Assembly (NCBI RefSeq): GCF_041245805.1
Contig: NZ_CP162490.1
Coordinates: forward strand, 721,001 to 785,000
DNA length: 64,000 nt
Source: Xanthomonas sp. DAR 34887
GTDB lineage: Bacteria; Pseudomonadota; Gammaproteobacteria; Xanthomonadales; Xanthomonadaceae
Direction: 5' to 3'
How positions within the stretch are numbered: position 1 is the stretch's first letter; the number at the start of each line of letters is the position of its first letter. Shown one piece after another: positions 51,852 to 61,929 of the stretch. Under the pieces are notes generated by a model. It saw nothing but the letters and a program-made list of their open reading frames with translations. It was not told where the DNA came from and did no database searches. The translations under genes and the position numbers were made by a program.

Positions 51852-52714
51852 CCCAGGCGCGCGCGATCCCGGTGACCGCGACGCTGCTGCGTCGCTGGCC
51901 GTTGCCCAGCGCGGCGGGCGTCGCCGGCAAGGAGCAACGCGGGCGCGTGCTGGTGATCGGCGGCAGCTGCGAAATTCCTGGCGCGGCGTTGCTGGCGGCG
52001 GAAGCGGCATTGCGCGCCGGCGCCGGCAAGCTGCAGGTGGCCACCGCGCGCCCCGTGGCCACGGCGATGGCGATCGCCCTGCCCGAGGCGCGCGTAGTGG
52101 CGCTGCCGGTCGGCGCCGATGGCGAATTGCGCATCGGCGGGCAGCCGCTGCAGCGCGATGCCGCGCGCGCCGACGCAGTGCTGATCGGACCCGGCATGCG
52201 CGCGCGGCCTGCGCTGCGCAAACAGATCGCGCGCGTGCTGGCGTCCACGCGTTGCGGCGTGGTGCTCGATGCCGGTGCCTTGGTCGATACCCGCGGCATG
52301 ACCGATCCGGGGCGCGTCGTGCTGACCCCGCACCATGGCGAGATGGCGGCGTTGAGCGGCATGCCGATCGAACGCATCGCCGCAGACCCTGCGGCCATCG
52401 CGCTGCGTCACGCGCGCCACAGCGGCGCGGTGGTGGTGCTGAAGTCGGCGACCACGGTGATCGCCGCGCCCGACGGCGCGCACTGGGTGCATCGCGGCGG
52501 CAGCGCCAGCCTGGGCACCTCCGGTTCCGGCGATGTGCTGGCCGGCATCATCTGCGGCCTGCAGGCGCGCGGCGCCAGCAGCACGCAGGCCGCGGTGTGG
52601 GGCGTGCATCTGCACGCGCGCGCCGGCGCACTGCTGGCGCGCCAGATCGGTCCGCTGGGACCGCTGGCGCGCGAGATCGCGGCGCAGATTCCCGGCCTGC
52701 TCGCGGCCAACTGA
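51848..52714 (+). CDS. nnrD: ADP/ATP-dependent NAD(P)H-hydrate dehydratase
   Basis: 288 residues from GTG 51848 (GTGA overlap). Ribokinase-like fold: GRVLVIGGSCEIPGAALLAA, DAVLIGPGM, VVLDAGALV, LTPHHGEMAALSG and the nucleotide/catalytic loop GTSGSGDVLAGIICGL. It dehydrates the damaged S-form hydrate of NADH and NADPH, restoring the cofactor. The epimerase domain (NnrE), often fused at the N-terminus, is absent, so this is the stand-alone form. Coupling to a phosphatase is unusual. Confidence 0.9.
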   Translation: MTQARAIPVTATLLRRWPLPSAAGVAGKEQRGRVLVIGGSCEIPGAALLAAEAALRAGAGKLQVATARPVATAMAIALPEARVVALPVGADGELRIGGQPLQRDAARADAVLIGPGMRARPALRKQIARVLASTRCGVVLDAGALVDTRGMTDPGRVVLTPHHGEMAALSGMPIERIAADPAAIALRHARHSGAVVVLKSATTVIAAPDGAHWVHRGGSASLGTSGSGDVLAGIICGLQARGASSTQAAVWGVHLHARAGALLARQIGPLGPLAREIAAQIPGLLAAN

Positions 52715-52800
52715 GCCAACCGCAGCGCGACCCACGACAAACGGCGCCGAGAGAAACCTCAGCGCCGCCGCAACCTCACCGCGTTCGGATTCGGGGTTGC

Positions 52801-52828
52801 GAATCCCCAATCCCGAATTCCAAATCCC
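52801..52828. repeat. Heptad repeat in intergenic gap
   Basis: Four consecutive 7-mers (GAATCCC, CAATCCC, GAATTCC, AAATCCC) in the 117-bp gap between convergent genes. The complement reads GGGATTYG-type, a pattern I associate with Xanthomonas intergenic regions. Confidence 0.5.
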
Positions 52829-52831
52829 GGC

Positions 52832-53698
52832 CTACAACGTCACCGCACCGCCGGCGATGGTCAGCAACGTCCCGGAGGTATAGCTGGACGTATCGGATGC
52901 CAGCAGCACATAGGCCGAGGCCAGTTCCACCGGCTGCCCGGGGCGGCCGAACGGCGTCTGCGTGCCGAACTCCTTCAGCGATTCTTCGTCCATGCCGGCA
53001 GGAATGAACGGCGTCCAGATCGGACCGGGCAACACCGCGTTGACCCGGATCTTCTTGTCCGCGAGCAGCCCGGCCAGGCCGATGGTCATGTTCGCCACCG
53101 CACCCTTGGTGGTGGAGTAGGGCAGGATGTTGGGCGTCGGCTTCTTCGAATTGACCGACGCGGTGTTGATGATCGAACCGCCCTCCGGCATGTGCGGCAC
53201 CGCCAGGCGCACCAGGTTGAAGGTCGCATGCACGTTGGTGGCGAAGGTCTTTTCCCACTCGTCCAGGGTGATCTCGTCGAAGCTGTGGAAATAGCGCTGG
53301 TAAGCGGCGTTGTTGACCAGCACGTCGAGCCCGCCGAAGGCGCCGGTCACGGTCTCGATCAAGGCTTGCGCCTGCGCGCGGTCGCTGATGTCGCAGGGCT
53401 GCAGCAACACGCGTACGCCGGCCGCCTCGAGCAACTTGCCGATGCGTTCGGCGTCGTGCTGTTCGCTGGGCAGGTAGGCGATGGCCACGTCGGCGCCTTC
53501 GCGGGCGTAGGCGATCGCCACCGCCGCACCGATGCCGCTGTCGCCGCCGGTGATCAGCGTGCGTTTGCCCTGCAGCAGCCCGTGGCCGACATAGCTGTCC
53601 TCGCCATGGTCCGGCTTCGGGTCCATCTTGTCGGTCAGTCCGGGAAACGACTGCTGCTGCGGCTTGAATGGAGGGAAGGGATAGTTCGGAACGGCCAT
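52832..53698 (-). CDS. SDR oxidoreductase, general-stress type
   Basis: 288 residues from ATG 53698. An N-terminal extension of about 40 residues (PPFKPQQQSFPGLTDKM) precedes the Rossmann fold, TLITGGDSGIGAAVAIAYAR (TGxxxGIG), NNAA at VLVNNAAYQRYF, and the active site Ser in TASVNSKK with YSTTK (YxxxK). The extension and the EFG-PFGRPGQPVELA tail match the subgroup of Bacillus general stress protein 39 (YdaD/YhxC). The substrate is unknown. It sits in a region dense in stress genes. Confidence 0.9.
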   Translation of the reverse strand: MAVPNYPFPPFKPQQQSFPGLTDKMDPKPDHGEDSYVGHGLLQGKRTLITGGDSGIGAAVAIAYAREGADVAIAYLPSEQHDAERIGKLLEAAGVRVLLQPCDISDRAQAQALIETVTGAFGGLDVLVNNAAYQRYFHSFDEITLDEWEKTFATNVHATFNLVRLAVPHMPEGGSIINTASVNSKKPTPNILPYSTTKGAVANMTIGLAGLLADKKIRVNAVLPGPIWTPFIPAGMDEESLKEFGTQTPFGRPGQPVELASAYVLLASDTSSYTSGTLLTIAGGAVTL

Positions 53699-53920
53699 GG
53701 GGCGTGCCTCGTAGTGGGGTGACCCTGCGAGGGTGCGCAAACGCTGGTAAACGTACGGCCAAGATCCTGTTGGCGGCGTGTGAGCCGCAGGCGCGATCCA
53801 GTTCATGCACGCGCACTCGCACGACGGCGAACAGGTGCGCCGTTACGTATCGCGGAAATCGGTGCCTGGAGCCGCCAGCGCGGCGGCCGCGTGTCGGCGT
53901 GCCGGCAACCGGCGCGCCGC

Positions 53921-54568
53921 TCAGCCGGCGGCGATGGTGCGCGAACCGAGGATGATCATGCGCAGCATCGCGCTGATCTGGCGGATCAGTTCCGGATCCT
54001 TTTCCGGCGGCAGGTCCATCGCGGTGGCGCCCATCGCGAACACCAGCCGGGTGATCGCCTTGGACACCAGCGCCGGTTCGTGCAGCGGCGCGCCGTCGCG
54101 CGCGGCCAGGCGGATCAGGTCCACGCGCAGCTCTTCCTCGAAGTAATTCAGCTCGCGGTCCACCGCGTGCTTGAACGCGTCCGAACCCACCGTGCCTTCG
54201 CGCAGCAGCACGTGCAGCAGCTTGTCGTCGGCGCGCAGCTGCTCCATGAAGGTTTCCACCGAACTGAGGATGACGCTGCGGTGGCTGCCGGCCGCGCGCT
54301 GTCGCGCCTGGCCGATGATGGTGCGCAGCGAACTGCCGGCCAGGTCGATCAGCGCCACCGCCAGTTCGTCCATGTCGCGGAACTGGCGATAGAAGCTGTT
54401 CGGGGCGATGCCGGCTTCGCGGGTCACTTCGCGCAGGCTCAGCGTAGACACGCTGCGGTGCGGCCCGATCAGCTTCAACGCCGCCGCCAGCAGGTCTTCG
54501 CGCGAGATCGCGCTCTTGCGCGCGGGCAGCGCGTCCTCGGACAGGGGCAGGGGAACGATGGAAGTCAT
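53921..54568 (-). CDS. desT: TetR-family regulator of unsaturated fatty acid synthesis (DesT/FabR-like)
   Basis: 215 residues from ATG 54568. The HTH (STLSLREVTREAGIAPNSFY, RQFRDMDELAVALIDLAG) and the effector domain (FMEQLRADDKLLHVLLREGT, FEEELRVDLIRLA) match FabR/DesT. It is divergent from a ferredoxin-reductase and desaturase gene pair, exactly the arrangement of desT-desCB in Pseudomonas aeruginosa, where DesT senses the saturated/unsaturated ratio of acyl-CoA. The 93-bp shared promoter region contains dyads and direct repeats. Confidence 0.88.
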   Translation of the reverse strand: MTSIVPLPLSEDALPARKSAISREDLLAAALKLIGPHRSVSTLSLREVTREAGIAPNSFYRQFRDMDELAVALIDLAGSSLRTIIGQARQRAAGSHRSVILSSVETFMEQLRADDKLLHVLLREGTVGSDAFKHAVDRELNYFEEELRVDLIRLAARDGAPLHEPALVSKAITRLVFAMGATAMDLPPEKDPELIRQISAMLRMIILGSRTIAAG

Positions 54569-54614
54569 GGGCGCACGGGGCGGGACAAGGCCGCGATCAT
54601 ACGCCCTTGGTGAA

Positions 54615-54654
54615 TATACAACTGTATAGACATCTGTATCTGCGCCTGTATAGT
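54615..54654. promoter_or_regulatory. DesT operator and desC promoter region
   Basis: TATACA-AC-TGTATA dyad at 54615-54628. CTGTAT occurs at 54622, 54634 and 54646, exactly 12 bp apart. TATAGT at 54649-54654 is a good -10 on the plus strand, only 7 nt before ATG 54662, so the transcript may be leaderless. On the minus strand TATGAT (54601-54596) may be the desT -10. Confidence 0.6.
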
Positions 54655-54661
54655 GGTCGCC

Positions 54662-55738
54662 ATGAACGCTGCCCGCCGTCCTGCCTCCGCCCGCTCCGCC
54701 ACCCGCGCCCTGCGCGCCTGGGTACAGCCGGAGGTGTTCGATTTCTGGTCCACCCGGATCCATCCGCTGTGGACCTGGCAGCGCCCGCGCGCGCGCCTGC
54801 TGCAGCGCGAGCGCGCCAGCAGCGACGCGGTCACCCTGATCCTCAAGGCCAACCGCCATTGGCGCGGCCTGCGCGCCGGCCAGCACGTGCAGCTGGGCGT
54901 GGAGATCGACGGACGCCGCCTGACCCGCAGCTACAGCCCCACGCCGTTGCCGGACGGGCGCCTGGCGATCACGGTCAAGACGATCGACGGCGGCCGCGTC
55001 AGCCAGTACCTGGCCACCACCGCGCGGGTCGGCGAGGTGTTCGAACTGGGCCAGGCGTTCGGCGACATGGTGCTGCCCGTCGCGCCGCAGGGCCGCTGGC
55101 TGCTGCTGGCCGCCGGCAGCGGCATCACCCCGATGCGCGCGCTGCTGCGGCAGCTGGCCGACGCCGGCATGCCCGCCGACGTGGACCTGATCTATTGGGC
55201 GCGGCGCAGCGACCAGCTGTGCTTCGTCGAGGAACTGCAGGCGCTGGCCGCCGCGCACCCGCGGTTCCGCCTGCAGCTGGCGGTCACCGGCGAAGGCGCC
55301 GCGCCGGCGCCGCGCGTGGACACGCTGCCGCTGGCGCACCTGGCCGGGCTGGACCAGGCGCAGGTGCTGGCCTGCGGCCCCGGCGGTTTCGTGCAGGCCG
55401 CGCGTGCCCGCCTGGAGGGCACTGTCGCGCGCTTCCAGGCCGAGGCGTTCAGCACGCCGCTGCTGGCCGACGCCGAACACGGCACCGTCGCGGTGACGCT
55501 GGCGCGCAGCGGCCGGGTGCTGCAGCTGCCGCGCGGGCAATCGCTGCTCACCGCGCTGGAAGCCGAAGGCCTGCGCCCGAAGCACGGTTGCCGCATGGGC
55601 ATCTGCAACAGCTGCGCCTGCGGCAAGCAATCCGGCGCGACCCGCGACCTGCTCACCGGCGCGCACGCCACCGAACCGGGTGCGATGCTGAAGCTGTGCA
55701 TCAACAGCGCCAGCAGCGACCTGATCCTGGACCTTTGA
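54662..55738 (+). CDS. desC: Ferredoxin reductase partner of desaturase (DesC-like)
   Basis: 358 residues from ATG 54662 (GTG 54653 is possible; no ribosome-binding site is seen before either). The N-terminal FAD domain has RLTRSYSPTP (RxYS), the NAD(P)H domain has LLAAGSGITPMRALLRQL, and the C-terminal plant-type 2Fe-2S domain has CRMGICNSCACG (C-x4-C-x2-C) and a final Cys in MLKLCIN. It passes electrons from NADPH to the acyl desaturase encoded 11 bp downstream. DesT should repress it. Confidence 0.92.
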   Translation: MNAARRPASARSATRALRAWVQPEVFDFWSTRIHPLWTWQRPRARLLQRERASSDAVTLILKANRHWRGLRAGQHVQLGVEIDGRRLTRSYSPTPLPDGRLAITVKTIDGGRVSQYLATTARVGEVFELGQAFGDMVLPVAPQGRWLLLAAGSGITPMRALLRQLADAGMPADVDLIYWARRSDQLCFVEELQALAAAHPRFRLQLAVTGEGAAPAPRVDTLPLAHLAGLDQAQVLACGPGGFVQAARARLEGTVARFQAEAFSTPLLADAEHGTVAVTLARSGRVLQLPRGQSLLTALEAEGLRPKHGCRMGICNSCACGKQSGATRDLLTGAHATEPGAMLKLCINSASSDLILDL

Positions 55739-55749
55739 AGGACTTTCCC

Positions 55750-56877
55750 ATGGCTGCTCCCCGCAACCGCGCACTGACCCCGGCCGAACTGCAGGCTTTC
55801 GGCGACGAACTCGACGCGCTGCGCGTGCGCACCGTCGCCACCCTGGGCGCGGCCGACGCGCGCTACATCCGCCGCATCGTCGCCGCGGTGCGCTACACCG
55901 GGCTGGCCGGGCGCGCGCTGCTGTTCCTGGGCGCGTTCGTGCACAGCGTGCTGTGGCCGGCGTGGATCGCCGGCGTGGCGCTGCTGACCCTGTCCAAGAT
56001 CCTGGAGAACATGGAGCTGGGCCACAACGTGATGCATGGCCAGTACGACTGGATGGGCGATGCGCAGCTCAACGGTAACACCTACGAGTGGGACATCGTC
56101 GCCACCGGCGACAACTGGCGCAAGACCCACAACTTCAAGCACCACACCTACACCAACGTGCGCGGCATGGACGACGACATCGGCTACGGCCTGCTGCGCA
56201 TCTTCCCCGAGCAGCGCTGGCGCCCGTTCTACCTGATGCAGCCGTTCATCGCGGTGGTGTTCGCACTGCTGTTCGAATGGGGCGTGGCGATCCAGGACCT
56301 GCGCCTGGGCCGCTGGTTCGCCGGCAAGATGAAGCGCGGCGAGCTGCGCCGCACGTTCCTGCCGGTCGGCCGCAAGATGGGCCGGCAGATCCTGAAGGAT
56401 TACGTGATCTTCCCGGCGCTGGCCGGTCCGTTCTTCCTGACCGTGCTGCTGGGCAACCTCGCCGCCAACGTGCTGCGCAGCATCTGGACCTTCGTCATCA
56501 TCTTCTGCGGCCACTTCACCGCCGATGCGGAGACGTTCCCGAAGGAATCGATCAAGGGCGAGTCGCGCGGGCACTGGTATCTGCGCCAGCTGCGCGGTTC
56601 TTCCAACCTGGCCGGCGGCAAGCTGTTGAACGTGCTGTCGGGCAACCTGAGCCACCAGATCGAGCACCACTTCTTCCCGGACGTGCCGGCCAACCGCTAC
56701 GCGGCGCTGGCGGTGGAAGTGAAGCAGATCTGCGCGCGCTACGGCCAGCACTACAACACCGGCTCGCTGCCGCGCCAGTTCGGCCAGGTGATGTGGCGGA
56801 TCGTGCGCCACGCCTTCCCGAGCCGGCCGCGTCCGGTGCGCCAGCTGCAACCGCAGGCGGCGCAGCAGATGGGCTGA
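55750..56877 (+). CDS. desB: Acyl-CoA fatty acid desaturase (DesB-like)
   Basis: 375 residues. ATG 55750 follows GAAGGA. A membrane di-iron desaturase with the three His boxes GHNVMH, HNFKHH and HQIEHH, plus membrane spans between them. The HFFPDVPANRYA segment after the last box is typical of delta-9 acyl-CoA desaturases. It introduces a cis double bond into saturated acyl chains taken up or made by the cell, adjusting membrane fluidity. It forms a two-gene operon with the reductase and is followed by a strong terminator. Confidence 0.93.
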   Translation: MAAPRNRALTPAELQAFGDELDALRVRTVATLGAADARYIRRIVAAVRYTGLAGRALLFLGAFVHSVLWPAWIAGVALLTLSKILENMELGHNVMHGQYDWMGDAQLNGNTYEWDIVATGDNWRKTHNFKHHTYTNVRGMDDDIGYGLLRIFPEQRWRPFYLMQPFIAVVFALLFEWGVAIQDLRLGRWFAGKMKRGELRRTFLPVGRKMGRQILKDYVIFPALAGPFFLTVLLGNLAANVLRSIWTFVIIFCGHFTADAETFPKESIKGESRGHWYLRQLRGSSNLAGGKLLNVLSGNLSHQIEHHFFPDVPANRYAALAVEVKQICARYGQHYNTGSLPRQFGQVMWRIVRHAFPSRPRPVRQLQPQAAQQMG

Positions 56878-56911
56878 GCGCCGGCCGAGATCCAGCGACG
56901 CGAACACAACG

Positions 56912-56939
56912 ACAGGCGGGTTTCCCGCCTGTTTTTTTA
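56912..56939 (+). terminator. Rho-independent terminator after desB
   Basis: Perfect 9-bp stem ACAGGCGGG / CCCGCCTGT with a TTT loop, followed by a run of seven T. It ends the desC-desB operon 34 bp after the stop. Confidence 0.93.
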
Positions 56940-57053
56940 TGCGCTGCACCATGGTCGCGCCTTCCACGCATTGCTCACGCGCCGCCGCCGATCATCCGCG
57001 GTGCCCGCGCATCACGCCTGGTGCGCAGGTCCATCGACTGCGCGAGGTATGCG

Positions 57054-57509
57054 ATGAAAGCTGCAAACCTGTTCAATGCCGTCGCCAAGAAAGCGTCGTA
57101 CGCGGCCGGCACGCCGTGGACGTTCTGCATCGCGCTCGGCATCGTGGTGCTGTGGGGCGCCAGCGGCCCGGTATTCGGTTTCAACGACACCTGGCAATTG
57201 GTGATCAACACCGGCACCACCATCATCACCTTCCTGATGGTGTTCCTGATCCAGCACACCCAGAACGCCGACACCGCGGCGATGCAGATCAAGCTCGACG
57301 AGCTGATCCGGGTGACCGCCAAGGCCAACGACGAGCTGCTCAATCTGGAGGAAATGGACGAGAAGCGACTGGAGCAGATCCGCAAGCAATACGAAGCGCT
57401 GGCGAGCAAGGCCAGCGAAGCGCTGCGCGCGCGCAATGCGCGGCGCGGCGGCCCGGATGCCCAGGACGACGCGCCCAGGATTGGCGGTGGTGACGACGAG
57501 GATCAGTGA
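57054..57509 (+). CDS. Low-affinity iron permease family protein
   Basis: 151 residues from ATG 57054. Two membrane helices at about residues 22-40 (FCIALGIVVLWGASGPVF) and 48-65 (LVINTGTTIITFLMVFLIQH), then HTQNADTAAMQIKLDELIR, the signature of the Fet4-like bacterial family, and a long coiled-coil tail (NLEEMDEKRLEQIRKQYEAL) ending in an acidic stretch. Despite the family name, transport of iron has not been shown for the short bacterial members. It stands in a group of small stress-associated genes. Confidence 0.85.
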   Translation: MKAANLFNAVAKKASYAAGTPWTFCIALGIVVLWGASGPVFGFNDTWQLVINTGTTIITFLMVFLIQHTQNADTAAMQIKLDELIRVTAKANDELLNLEEMDEKRLEQIRKQYEALASKASEALRARNARRGGPDAQDDAPRIGGGDDEDQ

Positions 57510-57671
57510 CGCAGCCGCCGCCGGTGGCCTTCCTGCATGAACGGCGACGCGGCGACGCGGCGGCCGCGACAGTTGCGGCCACTGACCGGCGAGGCACACG
57601 TGCATTCCGTGTGGCCTGCAATCGCTGGCGCGCGGAAGGTCCGGTTTGCTAGAAGCGAGGCAACCGGCGCC

Positions 57672-57908
57672 TCAGGTCGCCGCCGGACCAGCACGCAACC
57701 CGGCGACGTTCTCGCCGCGCGGTGCATCGGTGACCGACACCACGTCGCCGTGGGGAGGCGTGAATGCGCCATCGTCCGGTTCGGCGCGGAACGCGCGATC
57801 CTGCGAAAACACTGCGGTACGCGGCTGCTGCGCTCCGCGGCGACGATAGGCGGTGACGACCGCGACCGCGGTCCCGGCGACCGCCAATTTCCAGAGTAAT
57901 CCGCTCAT
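57672..57908 (-). CDS. Small membrane-anchored protein (78 aa)
   Basis: ATG 57908 with GGGAGCC upstream. One N-terminal helix (LLWKLAVAGTAVAVVTAYRR) and a hydrophilic tail with FSQDRAFRAEPDDGAFTPPH and GLRAGPAAT. No family is recognised. It is divergent from the hydrophilic protein gene at 58203 with 294 bp between, in which I see no clear element. Confidence 0.65.
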   Translation of the reverse strand: MSGLLWKLAVAGTAVAVVTAYRRRGAQQPRTAVFSQDRAFRAEPDDGAFTPPHGDVVSVTDAPRGENVAGLRAGPAAT

Positions 57909-58202
57909 GTTCGGCTCCCGTGCGTTAGGAGCCCAGATCGTCGGCAACGGCCGGTTAGCGTTGCGTGGATGCCGGGCGAGGGCAGCGTGCACCCGCCTCG
58001 TGTGTCTGAAGGCGATGCACCAGCCGGACCGGCATCCAAGCGGGCGTCGCTCGGATCGGGACTCGGCCCCTGATGCGTCGGCGCCGCGCTGCGCCGCTCG
58101 CATCGCCTTCATCGCCCCTTGTAGCGACGCTAACGCACGCCGGCCCAGGCTGGGTCGCAAGCCGTGTCGCGGCACGGCATCCGATCATCGAGGAGATTTC
58201 TC

Positions 58203-58571
58203 ATGCGCGATCACGATTCCCGCCGCCCTTCCGTTCCCCTGGGCGACCACGACATCCGTCAGGCAGGCTATCGCGGCGATACCGCCGATGTTTCCGAGGA
58301 CACGGGCGTGCCCCGCGGGCGCGAACGCGATATCCCGTCGCGGACCGCATCGCGGCAGGATGCGGGTCTGCCGGACGCGGCCGACGCCGATCCAGGCGCC
58401 GATCGCAGCGGCCGGACCCAGCCCAACTTCGGCCAGGCCGGCACCTATGCCGCCACCGGCGAGCACGCCGGCGGCGCGCACGGCAGGGCCGCGACCGGTG
58501 GCTACCATGAGGACGCTAGCGGCGAGGATGGCGGGCGCAACGGTGGCAATGCGGATCGCGGCAAGAGCTGA
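58203..58571 (+). CDS. Hydrophilin-like low-complexity protein (122 aa)
   Basis: ATG 58203 with a strong GAGGAGA site. Almost no hydrophobic residues; very rich in Gly, Asp, Arg, Ala and Ser (DTGVPRGRERDIPSRTASRQ, GEHAGGAHGRAATGGYHEDA, GRNGGNADRGKS). It is predicted to be disordered. Such proteins often protect against desiccation or osmotic stress, which fits the neighbourhood, but no family is recognised. Confidence 0.65.
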   Translation: MRDHDSRRPSVPLGDHDIRQAGYRGDTADVSEDTGVPRGRERDIPSRTASRQDAGLPDAADADPGADRSGRTQPNFGQAGTYAATGEHAGGAHGRAATGGYHEDASGEDGGRNGGNADRGKS

Positions 58572-58684
58572 GTGGCGCGGCGTCCGGTCCGAAGCCAGTC
58601 CACAGTGTCGAACTGGCATCGCGGCAGCACGCTCGTGTAACGGATCGCGTGCCAGCATCGGCGCTTCTTTTTACGGAGCCGCCC

Positions 58685-60409
58685 ATGTCCAAGCCGACCA
58701 TCGCCCGTCTGCTCGCCGAGACCCTGCACAGCGCCGGCGTCGAGCGCATCTGGGGCGTCACCGGCGACAGCCTCAATGGGCTGACCGACGCGCTGCGGCA
58801 GATGGACAGCATCGAGTGGATGCATGTGCGCCACGAAGAGGTGGCCGCGTTCGCCGCGGGTGCCGAGGCCGCGCTGACCGGCAAGCTTGCGGTCTGCGCC
58901 GGCAGCTGCGGGCCAGGCAACCTGCACCTGATCAACGGCCTTTTCGATTGCCACCGCAGCCATCAGCCGGTGCTGGCGATCGCCGCGCATATCCCTTCTT
59001 CAGAGATCGGCCTGGGCTACTTCCAGGAAACCCATCCGCAGGAACTGTTCCGCGAGTGCAGCCACTACGTCGAACTGGTTACCAATCCGGCGCAGATGCC
59101 GGAGGTGCTGCACCGGGCGATGCGTACCGCGATCCTGAAACAGGGCGTGGCGGTGGTGGTGATTCCCGGCGACGTGGCGCTGCAGGAGCTGCCCAAGGGG
59201 ACGTCGAGCGCCTGGCCGGCGCTGGCGCCGCCGCGGATCCTGCCGGCCGACGCCGACGTGGAACGCCTGGCCGAGCTGCTGCGGGCGAGTGAGGCCACCA
59301 CCCTGCTGTGCGGCAGTGGCTGCGCCGGCGCGCACGACGAACTGGTGGCGCTGGCCGACCTGCTCGGCGCGCCGATCGTGCACGCGCTGCGCGGCAAGGA
59401 ACACGTGGAATGGGACAACCCGTTCGACGTCGGCATGACCGGCCTGATCGGTTTCAGTTCCGGCTATCAGGCCATGCTCAACTGCGACACGCTGCTGATG
59501 CTCGGCACCGATTTCCCGTACCGCCAGTTCTATCCGAAGGACGCGGCGATCGTGCAGGTCGATCGCGACCCGGCTGCGCTGGGCCGGCGCACGCCGCTGC
59601 AGCTGGGCATCGCCGCCGACGTGCGCGAGACCATCGCCGCTTTGCTGCCGAAACTGCAGCGGCGCGAGCAGCGCGGCTTCCTTGAAAAATCGCTGGCGCA
59701 CTACCGCAAGGCGCGCGAAGGCCTCGACGACCTGGCGGTGGCCGCAGCGCCCGGCGAGCCGCTGCACCCGCAGTTCGTGACCCGGATGATCGATGCGCTG
59801 GCCGACGAGGACGCGATCTTCAGTTGCGACGTCGGCACGCCCACGGTGTGGGCGGCGCGCTACCTGACCATGAACGGCAAGCGCCGCCTGCTCGGCTCGT
59901 TCAACCATGGCTCGATGGCCAACGCGATGCCACAGGCGCTGGGCGCGCAGGCGCAGTTCCCGCGGCGGCAGGTGATCTCGCTGTCCGGCGACGGCGGCTT
60001 CACCATGCTGATGGGCGACTTCATTTCCCTGGCGCAGCTCGGCCTGCCGGTGAAGGTGGTGGTCTACAACAACGCCTCGCTCGGTTTCGTGGCGATGGAG
60101 ATGAAGTCGGCGGGATACCTGGACACCGGCACCGACCTGAGCAATCCGGACTTCGCGGCGATGAGCAACGCGATGGGCATCCTCGGATTGCGCGTGGAGG
60201 AGTCGGCGCAACTGGAGCCGGCGCTGCGGCAGGCTTTCGCGCACCCGGGGCCGGCGCTGGTCGATGTGCGCGTGGCCACCCAGGAACTGGTGATCCCACC
60301 GGCGATCAAGCTGGAGCAGGCCAAGGGCATGGGCCTGTACCTGTTGCGCGCGGTGATGAGCGGGCGCGGCGACGAGGTGGTCGAACTGGTCAAGACCAAC
60401 CTGCGCTGA
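58685..60409 (+). CDS. poxB: Pyruvate:ubiquinone oxidoreductase (pyruvate oxidase)
   Basis: 574 residues, against 572 for Escherichia coli PoxB. The ThDP-enzyme domains are in order: PYR (GVTGDSLNGLTDALRQM, HVRHEEVAAFAAGAEA with the catalytic Glu), FAD-binding middle, and PP domain with GDGGFTMLMGDF and VYNN, which close the ThDP/Mg motif. The C-terminal lipid-binding tail (KGMGLYLLRAVMSGRGDEVV) is conserved, so it should act at the membrane, making acetate and reducing ubiquinone. In E. coli poxB is RpoS-dependent, which matches the stress character of this region. Confidence 0.93.
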   Translation: MSKPTIARLLAETLHSAGVERIWGVTGDSLNGLTDALRQMDSIEWMHVRHEEVAAFAAGAEAALTGKLAVCAGSCGPGNLHLINGLFDCHRSHQPVLAIAAHIPSSEIGLGYFQETHPQELFRECSHYVELVTNPAQMPEVLHRAMRTAILKQGVAVVVIPGDVALQELPKGTSSAWPALAPPRILPADADVERLAELLRASEATTLLCGSGCAGAHDELVALADLLGAPIVHALRGKEHVEWDNPFDVGMTGLIGFSSGYQAMLNCDTLLMLGTDFPYRQFYPKDAAIVQVDRDPAALGRRTPLQLGIAADVRETIAALLPKLQRREQRGFLEKSLAHYRKAREGLDDLAVAAAPGEPLHPQFVTRMIDALADEDAIFSCDVGTPTVWAARYLTMNGKRRLLGSFNHGSMANAMPQALGAQAQFPRRQVISLSGDGGFTMLMGDFISLAQLGLPVKVVVYNNASLGFVAMEMKSAGYLDTGTDLSNPDFAAMSNAMGILGLRVEESAQLEPALRQAFAHPGPALVDVRVATQELVIPPAIKLEQAKGMGLYLLRAVMSGRGDEVVELVKTNLR

Positions 60410-60489
60410 GCGATGAACGGCAATAGCGCGCCACGCCGTTGCGGCGCGGCGCGCTGCTACATTTTTATCTTTCGCGTGCCCGGTGGACC

Positions 60490-61913
<1,424 letters not shown>

Positions 61914-61929
<16 letters not shown>

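Noticed and set aside
58185..58658. Minus-strand frame opposite the hydrophilin-like gene
   Set aside because: The plus strand has a strong GAGGAGA site and start; the minus frame has none.
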